Source of the DNA: Cherax quadricarinatus
Lineage: Eukaryota > Arthropoda > Malacostraca > Decapoda > Parastacidae
Assembly (NCBI RefSeq): GCF_038502225.1
Contig: NW_027195361.1
Coordinates: 1-64,000 of the forward strand
Direction of reading: 5' to 3'
DNA length: 64,000 bases
Shown: positions 9,482 through 21,900 of the stretch, piece by piece
How the letters are laid out: every line of letters begins with the position of its first letter
Position numbering within the stretch: position 1 is the stretch's first letter
Program-made: the position numbers and the translations under genes
The notes under the pieces: model-generated
Seen by the model: the letters and a program-made list of their open reading frames with translations, nothing else
Told to the model about the DNA's origin: nothing
The model's database searches: none

Positions 9482-10453
9482 ATGCCCTCTCTTGAGCAAC
9501 TTTACCAGCAGCTGAGAGAAGAGCTCAGAGTTGCTAAGATGGAGATACGGCGATTAACGGAGGAGAACAAGAGGATTAGTAGTAATCCTTCTGTTGTGAG
9601 TCCCCAGGTTAAGAGGGGAGCTTGGTCAGTGGCCGGGCAACATGGAACCAAGCTGAAGATCAAGAAAACGGTTGGAGAGGCAGAAACAACGAGAAACCAG
9701 AAGACTACCGTGGAAACTTCCAACTCATCCTCGGTGCTACCTGACGAATGTGAGTGTTCTACTGGGAATGCCACAACGAGCACCAAAGAAGCATTGGCAG
9801 ACGTGAGTAAGACATCCCTAGAAACCCCAACGAAGACCATCGAGAACGTCTTGACGAATTCTACAAGTGGTGTAATGCTACCTGGCGAATGTGAGTCGAC
9901 TACTCGGAGCATCACGACGGACGACGCCAAGGAAGGTAAAAACATTGTTGTTGTTGGGGATAGCCAGATTAGGTACATGGATAGGGCATTCTGCTTGAAG
10001 GATAGGAGTAGGAGGCAGAGAGTGTGTTTTCCTGGGGCTGGGATGAAGGATATTGTTAGCCATCTGGATGACATCATGAGAGGTAATGGGAGCAATCCTA
10101 TTATCTGTCTCAGTGCTGGAGGCAACGATGTTGGCAGAAGTAGGAGTGAGGACCTGATTAGCAGGTATAGGTCATCAATAGAGATAATTAGGAGGAAGGG
10201 TGGGAAACCTGTCATATGTGGCATTTTGCCAAGGAGAGGAGTTGGAAATGAATGGTTGTCCAGAGCAATTGGTGTCAATTGCTGGCTGGACAAATACTGT
10301 TAGGAAAATGCGGTAACATTCATTGACAACTGGGACCTCTTCTATGGCAGAAATGACATGTATGCCAGGGATGGGGTTCACTTATCTAGGTGTGGGGTGG
10401 GAGCACTGGCCAACGCAGTGGAGGGAGCTGTTAGGTCTTTAAACAAGGAATAG
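9482..10453 (+). pseudogene. CR1-A ORF1 with SGNH esterase domain, one nonsense codon
   Basis: The start codon opens MPSLEQLYQQLREEL. Residues about 5-33 are a leucine-rich coiled coil. From about residue 155 there is an SGNH/GDSL hydrolase: VVVGDSQ (nucleophile serine in block I, residues 159-162), PGAG (block II), SAGGND (block III, 213-216) and DGVHLS (block V). Esterase-type ORF1 is a known hallmark of the CR1 clade. A TAG at 10301-10303 replaces a lysine codon present in CR1-B (CKDN); reading past it the frame continues to about 10453. Its natural role is ill-defined, perhaps membrane or RNP related. Confidence 0.82.
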
Positions 10454-10461
10454 TTAGTGGT

Positions 10462-11075
10462 ATGGGTTTTGGCGGGAAAAGTGTGAAGTCACAGGGTAGT
10501 AACATGAGTACTAGGAGAACTAGTAATAGGCAAAATGAGGTGGATATTGGAAAGCCAGTGGCACTAATTGACAAGGACAGTAATAGGTTTAGTGGAATAA
10601 CAGAAATGAGCAGGAAGGGTAAAGAGAGAGGAGGGTCATTAAATATTTATTACACAAATAGTCGCAGTGCTAGGAATAAGATGGACGAGTTGAGACTAGT
10701 TGCTAGTGCAGGTAACATAGATGTATTTGCCATTACTGAGACGTGGTTTAATTCAAAAAGTCGGGAAATGCCTGCAGAATGTCACATTCAGGGTTTTAAA
10801 TTGTTCCAAGTAGATAGAAGTATCGGGAAGGGGGGTGGGGTGGCATTGTATGTCCAAGATCGCTTGAACTGTTGCATAAAAACGGGTATTAAGTCTGAAG
10901 TAACACATACAGAGTCTGTTTGGATAGAATTTTCAGAGGGGCATGAAAAATTAATTTTAGGTGTGATATACCGTCCCCCAAATTTAGATAGGGACCAGGG
11001 GAGACTACTATGGGAGGAAATTGTTAGGGCCACAAGGCCCTAGTAATTCTAGTAGTAATTCTAGGAGACTTTAAT
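10462..11075 (+). pseudogene. CR1-A ORF2, endonuclease N-terminal half
   Basis: ORF2 opens MGFGGKSVKSQG just after ORF1. Endonuclease motifs are YYTNSRSA, ITETWF, GGGVALYV and VIYRPPN. A 12-bp tandem duplication 'tagtaattctag' near 11041-11063 brings in stop codons just before the GDFNF motif. At 11076 the copy is interrupted by RTE-B; the domain resumes at 13161. Confidence 0.85.
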
Positions 11076-11084
11076 TTTAGTCAT

Positions 11085-13160
11085 TTTTTTTATTATCACA
11101 CTGGCCGATTCCCACCAAGGCAGGGTGGCCCGAAAAAGAAAAACTTTCACCATCATTCACTCCATCACTGTCTTGCCAGAAGGGTGCTTTACACTACAGT
11201 TTTTAAACTGCAACATTAACACCCCTCCTTCAGAGTGCAGGCACTGTACTTCCCATCTCCAGGACTCAAGTCCGGCCTGCCGGTTTCCCTGAATCCCTTC
11301 ATAAATGTTACTTTGCTCACACTCCAACAGCACGTCAAGTATTAAAAACCATTTGTCTCCATTCACTCGTATCAAACACGCTCACGCATGCCTGCTGGAA
11401 GTCCAAGCCCCTCGCACACAAAACCTCCTTTACCCCTCCCTCCAACCTTTCCTAGGTCGACCCCTACCCCGCCTTCCTTCCACTACAGACTGATACACTC
11501 TTGAAGTCATTCTGTTTCGCTCCATTCTCTCTACATGTCCGAACCACCTCAACAACCCTTCCTCAGCCCTGTGGACAACAGTTTTGGTAATCCCACACCT
11601 CCTCCTAACTTCCAAACTACGAATTCTCTGCATTATATTCACACCACACATTGCCCTCAGACATGACATCTCCACTGCCTCCAGCCTTCTCCTCGCTGCA
11701 ACATTCATCACCCATGCTTCACACCCATATAAGAGCGTTGGTAAAACTATACTCTCATACATTCCCCTCTTTGCCTCCAAGGACAAAGTTCTTTGTCTCC
11801 ACAGACTCCTAAGTGCACCACTCACTCTTTTTCCCTCATCAATTCTATGATTCACCTAATCTTTCATAGACCCATCTGCTGACACGTCCACTCCCAAATA
11901 TCTGAATACGTTCACCTCCTCCATACTCTCTCCCTCCAATCTGATATTCAATCTTTCATCACCTAATCTTTTTGTTATCCTCATAACCTTACTCTTTCCT
12001 GTATTCACCTTTAATTTTCTTCTTTTGCACACCCTACCAAATTCATCCACCAATCTCTGCAACTTCTCTTCAGAATCTCCCAAGAGCACAGTGTCATCAG
12101 CAAAGAGCAGCTGTGACAACTCCCACTTTGTGTGTGATTCTTTATCTTTTAACTCCACGCCTCTTGCCAAGACCCTCACATTTACTTCTCTTACAACCCC
12201 ATCTATAAATATATTAAACAACCACGGTGACATCACACATCCTTGTCTAAGGCCTACTTTTACTGGGAAAAAATTTCCCTCTTTCCTACATACTCTAACT
12301 TGAGCCTCACTATCCTCGTAAAAACTCTTCACTGCTTTCAGTAACCTACCTCCTACACCATACACTTGCAACATCTGCCACATTGCCCCCCTATCCACCC
12401 TGTCATACGCCTTTTCCAAATCCATAAATGCCACAAAGGCCTCTTTAGCCTTATCTAAATACTGTTCACTTATATGTTTCACTGTAAACACCTGGTCCAC
12501 ACACCCCCTACCTTTCCTAAAGCCTCCTTGTTCATCTGCTATCCTATTTTCCGTCTTACTCTTAATTCTTTCAATTATAACTCTACCATACACTTTACCA
12601 GGTATACTCAACAGACTTATCCCCCTATAATTTTTGCACTCTCTTTTATCCCCTTTGCCTTTATACAAAGGAACTATGCATGCTCTCTGCCAATCCCTAG
12701 GTACCTTACCCTCTTCCATACATTTATTAAATAATTGCACCAACCACTCCAAAACTATATCCCCACCTGCTTTTAACATTTCTATCTTTATCCAATCAAT
12801 CCCAGCTGCCTTACCCCCTTTCATTTTACCTACTGCCTCACGAACTTCCCCCACACTCACAACTGGCTCTTTCTCACTCCTACAAGATGTTATTCCTCCT
12901 TGCCCTATACACGAAATCACAGCTTCCCTATCTTCATCAACATTTAACAATTCCTCAAAATATTCCCTCCATCTTCCCAATACCTCTAACTCTCCATTTA
13001 ATAACTCTCCTCTCCTATTTTTAACTGACAAATCCATTTGTTCTCTAGGCTTTCTTAACTTGTTAATCTCACTCCAAAACTTTTTCTTATTTTCAACAAA
13101 ATTTGTTGATAACATCTCACCCACTCTCTCATTTGCTCTCTTTTTACATTGCTTCACCAC
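11085..13160 (-). mobile_element. RTE-like LINE, copy B (5'-truncated)
   Basis: It is inserted into CR1-A ORF2 in opposite orientation, with a 9-bp target duplication 'tttagtcat' (11076-11084 and 13161-13169). The element keeps its 3' end and the reverse transcriptase but stops 5' of the RT, within the linker to the endonuclease. This is ordinary 5' truncation during target-primed reverse transcription. Confidence 0.9.
11430..13157 (-). pseudogene. RTE-B reverse transcriptase
   Basis: The frame runs from VKQCKKRANERVGEML through NFVENKKKFWSEINK, NYRGISLLS, FMDLEKAYDRVD, RQGCVMSPWLFN and LLFADDT to ADGSMKD, where a TAG at 11856-11858 (GAG in copies A and C) interrupts it. It then continues through YGCEAWVMN and RWFGHVERME until a one-base deletion near 11433 shifts the end. 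Here the linker joining endonuclease and RT reads through, which shows both are one protein in the family. Confidence 0.85.
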
Positions 13161-15244
13161 TTTAGTCATATTGATTGGAATTTCTTGACTGGGAATTTAG
13201 AATCATACGATTTCTTAGAAGTAGTTCAGGATTGTTTTTTGAAGCAGTTTGTGACAGAACCTACAAGGGGTAATAACCTGCTTGACTTAGTTCTGGCAAA
13301 CAATGAATCCCTTGTTAATAATTTACAAGTTTCAGAGGAACTGGGTGTTAGCGACCAAAAATCAATTACATTTAGAATTGAATGGAAGTATGATAGTAGG
13401 GATAACTCAGTAACAGTCCCAGATTTTCGCTTAGCAGATTACGATGGGCTTAGAGAACACTTATCATCTGTTGACCTGGGTAACGAAGAGAGCTATCAAT
13501 ATGACAGTTTTCTGAACACAATACATGCTGCTCAAAGAACGTTTATCCCTTATAAAGAAATTAGATCAAATAGAAATGACCCAAAATGGATGAATAATAG
13601 GCTGAAATATCTACTAGGGTATAAGAAAGGGATTTATAGGCGTATCAAAAGAGGCGAGGGTCATCTTATGAATCAGTATATTGACATTAAGAGGGACATT
13701 AAAAAGGGGATAAGAAAAGCTAAAAGGGACTATGAAATTAAAGTTGCTAGGGATTCTAAAACTAACCCAAAAAGTTTTTTCCAGGTATATAGAACAAAAG
13801 TCAGAGATAAGATAGGTCCCCTTAAAAATAACTATGGGCATCTTACTGACAAAGAGAATGAAATATGCTCGATTTGAAATAATTATTTTCTCTCGGTTTT
13901 TACACAGGAAGACACTAATAATATTCCGGTAATTAATTTTTATAGTGGGCCAGAAGAAGATAAATTATGTAACATCACAGTCAATAGTGAAATGGTTGTG
14001 ACGCAGATAGACCAACTGAAGCAAAATAAGTCACCAGGTCCTGATGAGGTTTTTTCAAGGGTTCTAAAGGTATGCAAAATGGAAGTCTGTGAACCATTAA
14101 CTAATATTTTTAATTTATCTCTTCAAACAGGTGTAGTGTCTGATATGTGGAAAGATGGCTAATGTAATTCCTATTTTTAAAACAGGGGACAAGTCGTTAC
14201 CGTCAAATTACCGCCCAATAAGCCTGACCTCAATTGTAGGCAAATTACTAGAGTCAATTATAGCTCAAATTATAAGAAGCCATCTCGATAAGCATAGCTT
14301 GATTAATGATACTCAGCATGGATTCACAAGAGGCCGGTCTTGTCTAACTAATTTATTAACTTTCTTCAGTAAAGCTTTTGAGGCTGTTGACCACGATAAG
14401 GAATTTGATATTATTTACTTAGATTTTAGTAAGGCATTTGATAGAGTTCCGCACCAAAGACTGTTGAAGAAAGTAGCAGCTCATGGCATTGGGGAAAGAG
14501 TGCTCTCGTGGATCGAATCATGGCTCACAGACAGGAAGCAGAGAGTGTCCATAAATGGGGTTAAATCCGAGTGGGGATCAGTAACAAGTGGCGTTCCACA
14601 GGGATCAGTCTTGGGCCCGTTGTTGTTTATAATATGTATCAATGATCTTGATGAAGGAATTACTAGTGATATGAGCAAATTCGCCGATGACACGAAGATA
14701 GGTAGGATAATTGATTCAAACGTAGATGTTAAGGAACTTCAGGAGGATTTAGACAAACTCTACTCTTGGTCAGAAAAGTGGCAGATGCAGTTCAATGTAG
14801 ATAAATGCAAGGTTCTGAAGCTCGGGAGTGTCCATAACCCTAGCACTTATAGGTTAAATAATGTAGAACTTAGCCATACAGATTGCGAAAAGGACTTCGG
14901 GGTTATGGTAAGCAGCAACCTTAAACCAAGGCAGCAATGCCTAAGCGTATGTAATAAGGCAAATAGATTACTGGGATTTATATCAAGAAGTGTAAGCAAC
15001 AGAAGTCCAGAGGTCATACTGCAGCTTTATACATCATTAGTAAGGCCTCACCTAGATTATGCAGCTCAATTCTGGTCTCCGTATTACAGAATGGACATAA
15101 ATTCGTTAGAAAACATTTAGCGTAGGATGACTAAATTAATACATAGCATTAGAAATCTTCCTTATGAAGAAAGATTGAAGACTCTTAAGTTACATTCGCT
15201 TGTTAGACGAAGAATGAGGAGAGACCTGATCGAAGTGTATAAGT
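13161..15244 (+). pseudogene. CR1-A ORF2, end of endonuclease plus reverse transcriptase
   Basis: It resumes after RTE-B with SHIDWNFLTGNLE, then TEPTRGNNLLDLVLANN and the nuclease SDQK site (SDHK elsewhere; His replaced by Gln here). The RT has NYRPISLTS, QHGFTRGRSC, DFSKAFDRVPH, GVPQGSVLGP and KFADDTK. Lesions: TGA near 13875, one extra A near 14152 shifting the frame, and TAG at 15118 (CAG in the copy at 8562). At 15244 it switches abruptly to inverted CR1 sequence, so the C-terminus is missing. Confidence 0.85.
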
Positions 15245-15467
15245 GGACGGCAAATACATCAATGTTACCTGCACTAGCAACTAATCTCAACTCGTCCATC
15301 TTATTCCTAGCACTACGGCAATTAGCATAATAAACCTTAAAAGACTCTCCTTTCTCTTTACCCTTCCTGCTCATTTCTGTTTTTCTACTAAACCTATTAC
15401 TGTCCTTATCACCCAAAGTCCCCGGCTTTTCAATATCTACCTCGTTCTGCTTATTACTAGTTCACCT
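15245..15467 (-). pseudogene. CR1-A ORF2 5' fragment, inverted
   Basis: The minus strand reads DKDSNRFSRKTEMSRKGKEK, then CRSARNKMDELRLVASAGN, the start of the CR1-A endonuclease. It abuts plus-strand RT sequence at 15244. On its other side it runs straight into the minisatellite at 15468, whose unit derives from the next bases of the CR1 leader. Confidence 0.75.
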
Positions 15468-15616
15468 AGAACTCGTAATATTACTTGGAACTCGTAATAT
15501 TACTTAGAACTCGTAATATTATTTAGAACTCGTATTATTACTAAGAACTCGTAATATTACTAAGAACTCGTAATATTACTTAGAACTCGTAATATTACTA
15601 GAACTCGTAATATTAA
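15468..15616. repeat. About 20-bp minisatellite grown from CR1 sequence
   Basis: About seven copies of a unit close to 'agaactcgtaatattactta', with small variation. The single-copy equivalent in another CR1-A copy at 38283-38310 reads 'agatctcataatattact' after the same flanking 'tattactagtt', so the array arose by expansion of CR1 ORF2 5' sequence. Confidence 0.8.
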
Positions 15617-16325
15617 TATTAAACAACTCATCGGGTCCCGGGGACTTATTTTGCTTCAGTTTGTCTATCTGTTTAATAACCATGTCCCTCGTGACAGTAA
15701 TATTAGTTAATTCTTCATGAACTAAATAATTGTTAATTACTGGAATCTCATTTACATCTTCCTGTGTAAAAACTGACAAAAAATAGTCATTAAATAAGGA
15801 ACACATTTCCAGTTCGTTATCCGTCAGCTGTCCATTCTCAATTTTCAGAGGACCTACTTTTTCCTTCACCTTCGTCCTATACACTTGAAAGAACCCCTTT
15901 GGATTAGTCTTTGATTCACTAGCAACTCTAATTTCATAGTCACGTTTAGCCTTTCTAATCCCCTTTTTTACTTCTCTTTTAAGCTGAACTTATTGGTCAG
16001 TAAAGTTAACCTCTCCTCTTCTGATGCGCCTATAAATTCCCCTTTTTTCCCCTAATAGATGCTTTACCTATTGTTAACCCATTTGTAATCGTTATTATTA
16101 GACCTAATATCTCTCTGGTGAAAGTTTATACTCTGGGCACGGTGTACATTATTAAGAAAAAAAATCATAAAAGCAGATCCCTTCATAACCATAAGTATGA
16201 TCATCGCCAATAAAATCATTAGCTAGATAACCCCAATCAAGATTAAACAGATGTTCCCTAAGTCCATTATAGTCGGCAGAACGGAAATCAGGGATTTTTA
16301 CTGTATTATCATAATGGCTCACATC
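15617..16325 (-). pseudogene. CR1-B ORF2 fragment, inverted
   Basis: The minus strand codes MYRTKVKEKVGPLK, DNELEMCSLFNDYFLSVFTQ and QIDKLKQNKSPGPDEL, i.e. the linker between endonuclease and RT of a second CR1 family also present at 28048-30646. Further 5' (to about 16325) are decayed endonuclease-end sequences such as VKIPDFRSADYNGLREH. Several stops and frameshifts are present. Confidence 0.75.
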
Positions 16326-16714
16326 ATGGCTCAGAGACAGGAAGCAGAGAGTGTCCATAAATGGGGTTAAATCCGAGTGGGGATCAGTAACAAGTGGCGT
16401 ACCCGTTGTTGTTTATAATATATATCAATGTCCTTGATGGGGGTATTACTAGTGATATGAGCAAATTCGCCGATGACACAAAGATAGGTAGGATAATTGA
16501 TTCAAACGTAGAAGTTAGGGAACTTCAGGAGGATTTAGACAATCTCTATTCTTGGTCAGAAAAGTGGCAGATGCAGTTCAATGTAGATAAATGCAAGGTT
16601 CTGAAGCTCGGGAGTGTCCATAACCCTAGCACTTATAAGTTAAATAATGTAGAACTTAGCCATACAGATTGCGAAAAGGACTAGGGGGTTATGGTGAGCA
16701 GCAACCTTAAACCA
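16326..16714 (+). pseudogene. CR1-A RT fragment
   Basis: Plus-strand RT from the WLRDRKQRVSINGVKSEW region through a small deletion in the PQGSVLGP motif to KFADDTK, NVDKCKVLKLG and ELSHTDCEKD, ending in a TAG and then at 16714 in a switch to minus-strand CR1. Together with the preceding minus-strand piece it resembles a 5'-inverted insertion. Confidence 0.78.
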
Positions 16715-17800
16715 TTTTGCAAGTGATTGTGATACTGCATAATTTATCATCTTCAAGCCCACTATAAAAATTAATTACTGGGATATTGTCAGTGTCTTCC
16801 TGAGTGAAAACCGAGATAAAATAATTATTAAGAATAGAGCACATTTCATTCTCCTTGTCAGTGAGATGCCCAGAGTTATTTTTAAGGGGACCTATCTTAT
16901 CTATAACTTTTGTTCTATACACCTTGAAAAAACTTTTTGGGTTAGTTTTTGAATCCCTAGCAACTTTAATTTCATAGTCCCGTTTAGCTTTTCTTATCCC
17001 CTTTTTAATGTCCCTCTTAATGTCAATATACTGATTCATAAGATGACCCTCACCTCTTTTGATACGCCTATAAATTCCCTTCCTCTGCCCTGAAAGATAT
17101 TTGAGCCTATTATTCTTCCATTTGGGGTCATTTCTATTCGATCTAATTTCCTTATATAGGATAAATGTCCTTTGGGCAGCATGTATTGCGTTAAGAAAGC
17201 TGTCATACTGATAGCTCTCTTCGTTACTCCAGTCTACAGATGATAAGTGTTCTCTAAACCCATCGTAATCTGCTAAGCGAAATTCTGGAACTGTTACTGA
17301 GTTATCCCTACTATCATACTTCCATTCAATGCTAAATGTAATTGATTTGTGGTCGCTAGCTCCAAGTTCCTCTGAAATTTCTAAATTATTAACAAGGGAT
17401 TTATTGTTTGCAAGAACTAAGTCAAGCAGGTTATTTCCCCTTGTAGGCTCTGTCGCAAACTGCTTCAAAAAACAATCCTGAACTACTTCTAAGAAGTCGT
17501 TTGATTCTAAATTCCCAGTCAAGAAATTCCAATCAATATGACTAAAGTTAAAGTCTCCTAGAATTACTACGTTATCGTGCCTTGTGGCCTTAACAATTTC
17601 CTCCCATAGTAGTCTCCCATGGTCCCTCTGTAAGTTTGGGGGACGGTATATTACACCTAAAATCAATTTTTCATGTCCCTCTGAAAATTCTATCCAAACA
17701 GACTCTGTATGTGTTTCTTCAGACTTAATACCCTTTTTTATGCAACAGTTCAAGCGATCTCGGACATACAGTGCCACCCCACCCCCCTTCCTGATACTTG
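16715..17800 (-). pseudogene. CR1-A ORF2 endonuclease and linker, inverted, open frame
   Basis: About 360 codons are open: GGGVALYVRDRLNCC, VIYRPPN, VILGDFNFSHIDW, TEPTRGNNLLDLVLANN, GASDHKSITF and the linker to SVFTQEDTDNIPVINF. The D/N and SDH catalytic sites are intact. The piece starts after the first endonuclease motifs and ends before the RT. It joins plus-strand RT sequence through a perfect 10-bp palindrome at 17798-17821. Confidence 0.82.
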
Positions 17801-17807
17801 TGTCATC

Positions 17808-18155
17808 TGCTGATGACACAAAGATAGGTAGGATAATCGATTCAGACGTTGATGTCTCACAATTTCAGGAGGATTTAGACAAACTCAATTCGTGGTCAGA
17901 AAAGTGGCAGATGCAGTTCAATTTAGATAAATGTAAAGTTCTAAAGCTCGGAAATGTCCATAACCCTAGCACCTACCAGCTTAATAATGTTGAACTTAGC
18001 CGTATAGAATGAGAAAAGGATTTGGGGGTTATGGTAAACAGCAACCTTAAATCAAGACAGAAGTGCCTAAGCATGCGTAATAAGGCAAATAGATTGCTGG
18101 GATTTATATCAAGAAGTGTAAGCAACAGAAGTTCAGCGGTTATACTTAAGCTTTT
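17808..18155 (+). pseudogene. CR1-A RT C-terminal part, interrupted by Tx1-like LINE
   Basis: It codes ADDTKIGRIIDSDVDV, WSEKWQMQFNLDKCKV, a TGA after ELSRIE, then DLGVMVNSNLKSRQ and RSVSNRSSAVIL. It stops near 18155 where the Tx1-like LINE is inserted, and the frame resumes at 23577 with LVRPYLDYAAQFW. Short 'tacgt' sequences at both ends (about 18157-18161 and 23570-23574) look like the target duplication. Confidence 0.82.
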
Positions 18156-18997
18156 TACGTTTTTTTATTTTTATATTTTATTTAAAAACAGTACAGTAGT
18201 ACATAATTCCGTAATATAAATAGACATAAAAAGATATCAACATAAAATTCTCAGAACCAAATGCTCTATAACCTCTCTGAAAAATGGCAATATATAAAGC
18301 AAAAGCTTACAACAAATGTCTCAAAACAACTACCAGTAACAGAGTATTAACCTATCATATATAACTTTAAAACAACATTAACACACCCATATTAGGAATG
18401 AACTAGAGCCTAACATTTAACAAAGGCTCAAAACGATATTTAAAGTCTAACACAAAAGAAAAAAACTGATTTCACAAAAAAAGGAAAACCCATGCATATG
18501 CATGCATCTTCACAAACAAAACAGTATATAAAAATATTTTAATCTACAAAAATCAAACACATATTATGACCTCATAACCGATAATAAACATAACCAGTTA
18601 CATATACCATTAAAAACATATGACTCAAGAATCGGGTCATTACAAGACAGGAATACCTTCAAATACATGACAAAACCTTCGGGGATGCACTTTCATTCAT
18701 TACACAAAAGTAACAATAAGTATCAACGAGCTCTCAAAGCTCCACAATCACACATCCAGGAAACACAATCCATACCAACATTCACCACACTCTCATGCCC
18801 CCCCCCCTGCCAGGAGACGAGCCCGCTATTACCCACTGACTTACACTCATCCAATTTAAATCCCATAAATAAAAAGAACCTTACCCTTCGTACATTCATA
18901 TTCATTCACAGATTCACGAGGATTTCTAACGTTAACCTCCAATATCCTTCCGAAAATACCTGATCCCACCTCTTCCTGTACAACTCCCGTACGTGTC
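18156..18997 (-). other. Tx1-like 3' UTR
   Basis: AT-rich sequence between the end of ORF2 and the insertion point. The left edge (18156-18180) is T-rich on the plus strand, an A-rich tail on the element strand. A C9 run lies at 18799. I see no gene, RNA or structured repeat in it. Confidence 0.6.
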
Positions 18998-21900
18998 TTT
19001 CTAAACCAACTCCCGGTTACGACACATCGTACGATAAAACGTTATCGCAAGAACGCGCCTTTGCACCTCACTAACCCCTTTCCCCCTCATTACCCACGAT
19101 ATGTAGATATAATCCACCATGATGTAATCTAAAGCTCTTATGACTTCCACTTCTAAACCACCCATGTCAAGACTTAAAGCACGCAGAACCGCCACCCTAC
19201 TCCCTCCCACCCTCTGTACCAACCTACCTAACCAACCCCTGACGTCTTCTAACCCTTCACAAAAATAAATTACATGGAATGCCGTGTCGTCCCCTCCACA
19301 AAAACCACACCCCTTCCCTCTACTACTCTCCTGGTTCTTAGTATGGCCCCTGACGGCAAGATACCATGCAAAAAACGAAACATAACGTCACGCACCCTTG
19401 GCAATAATTTCAGCTTGCTAAATCTATACCAAATGTTTCTCCACGAGTACATGGGGAACAAACCCTCAACAGGGGCAACGCACTTACCCACCAGTAACCT
19501 ACACAAAACCCGTATTCGAATGTTTCTCCGTTCCCTAACCAACAACAAGGCCCGTAGAACAATTTCACATTCCCTCAATTCAATGCTTCCATACCACTTC
19601 TTCAACCTCATATATACCTGTTCTATATTTCCCTCCATCACGCCCACACGCAATACCTCCCATTTAAGAAACACACATTTGGCTCTCCGTCTTAGATCCA
19701 TCAATCCCAACCCACCCTGGCACACCGGTAACATAACAACCTCTCTTCTTAACCAATCACAACTTGATCCCCACAAAAATTTAAACACCCTTCGCAAAAT
19801 TCCTGCAATCGTCGTCCCTGTAATCGGGAACACAGCCGCAACATGCCAAACCTTACTATACAATAAAACATTTACGACAATCACACGTTGGGCCAGAGTG
19901 AGATGCTGGGGCCTCAAAACACCCAGACGTCCCACGATCCTTTCTAACAACCCATCCGAGTTTTCCTCATGCGTCACATCCATGTCATCCTTGTATATAA
20001 TACCACAAATCTTTAGTGACACCGTACACTTTTTAACAACATTACAACTCACCTTACCCTCCCCTTCACAAGTGCCCAACCCCATGATCATTGACTTCTC
20101 ACTGTTTACCTTCATACCCGTGGCACGTTCAAACACTTGCGCAACATCGTCCAATACTTTCATAGACAACCTTTCACGAACCAGAACAGTCGTATCATCT
20201 ATATAACCTATTAATCCCGGCCAAATCGTCCCTCCCTCAACCCCACCCTCACCCCGGGTACTGACGGTACGTTCAACCATTCTATAAAAGGGGTCCTAAA
20301 AACACGCAAATAAGATTTGTGATACACAAATCTTATGGGACACCCCTGCCTGAGACCTCTACCCATCTCAAATTCCCTCCCCATACACCCATTTATTTGT
20401 ATCCTCATTTTTGCTCCCCTATACAACGTATTTACCCAATCAACTATTTCTTCCCTATAACCTTGTCCCATAAGTATAACTTGCAGTGCACGCCTTTCCA
20501 CTCTATCATAGGCTGCCTGCCAGTCCAAAGCCAGTAAAGCCGCCCCCTCCCTCCCTCCCTCCTTTTGACTCCACAAAGCTTCCCAGATTCCCGTCTCATC
20601 GACCTTCCGGGCAGCCCAAACTGCGATTTCGAAACGACCCTCCCCACAACACATTTAACCCTATTACCTAAAATTTTTACAAAAACCTTGTAGTCCGCAC
20701 ATAGCAACAATATTGCCCGATACTCCCGAAGGGTGGGCTGTCCCTTACCTTTCGGGACCAGCACCACAACTGCTGTAGTCTGCTTATCTCCCAACTTACC
20801 CTTCTCCTTCATACAATTAAATAACCTATCCATGAAATTTCCTATCAACGCCCAATGCTGTAAATAAAATTCCACCGGTAGACCATCAATACCCAGGGCT
20901 TTTCCCTTCCTCATGCCCTGTAAAGCAATCTCTATTTCTTCTGCAGTAGTAACTCCACCCAAAGCTGTCCTATCACTATTACCTAAATTGCACGTTGCAT
21001 ATGTGCACACCCTGTCTAACTCCACATCATCCACACCACCACTTGTCCAGTACTTTTCATACCACATATCCGCATATGCACTCATACCCTTCGTATTTCT
21101 TATCTCCTGCCCTACTCTATAGATCCCCATCGTCTCATTTACCTCTAATCTCAGGATAGCCGTCAGCGCCTGCCTTTGCTTTTGATGTCGCAACACACAC
21201 GCTGATGGTTTGTCCCCCACAAAACTTCTTCTAATCCTGCTTGCACTCTTACCGCTTGAAACCGATCATTTTGCAACGTTCGCAATCTCTCTTTTATGTC
21301 TACTATTTCGTCCATGGGAAAAACACCACCAACCATCCCCTGCCAATAACAACCTTTTAATCGATCCTCTAAATAATTCGCAAGCCCATATTTTAAATTG
21401 TTTATACGTTTACCCTCCCTCACATAATACTTTCTTATCTTTTCTTTAGCCACATAATCCCACCATCTTACAATGTCATCCACCTCCTGAGCTTCCTTGT
21501 AAAGCTCTTTCCATAGAATAGAAAAACCCTCCAAACCTTCTTCATCACTCGGCACACTAATGTTCAATTTCCAATAAGTCCTATATATTTCTGCCAGCTC
21601 CACCCACCTTACTTCCACCACTACAGCAGTATGATCTGACATAGCCGCCTCAACAGTATTAAAAGATTTCACAACAACCCCTTGAGAAAGATACACTCTA
21701 TCTAACCTCGCTGCGTATCCCCTCCTAACGAAAGTATGTTCTGTTTCCCCCCCCCAAACGCATCACGTAACCTAACGTCCCTCATCAAATCCCTGAGAGT
21801 TACATACATATGTCCTGCTCCTTTTGGTTTTACGCCAGCCGCCCTAATAACGCAGTTCCAGGCACCCCATCCCCACTATTGCTACTTCCGGAAGTGCACG

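Noticed and set aside
9502..10293. Minus-strand open frame opposite CR1-A ORF1 (263 codons)
   Set aside because: The plus strand has a clear esterase with motifs; the minus frame has hydrophobic low-complexity sequence without homology signals.
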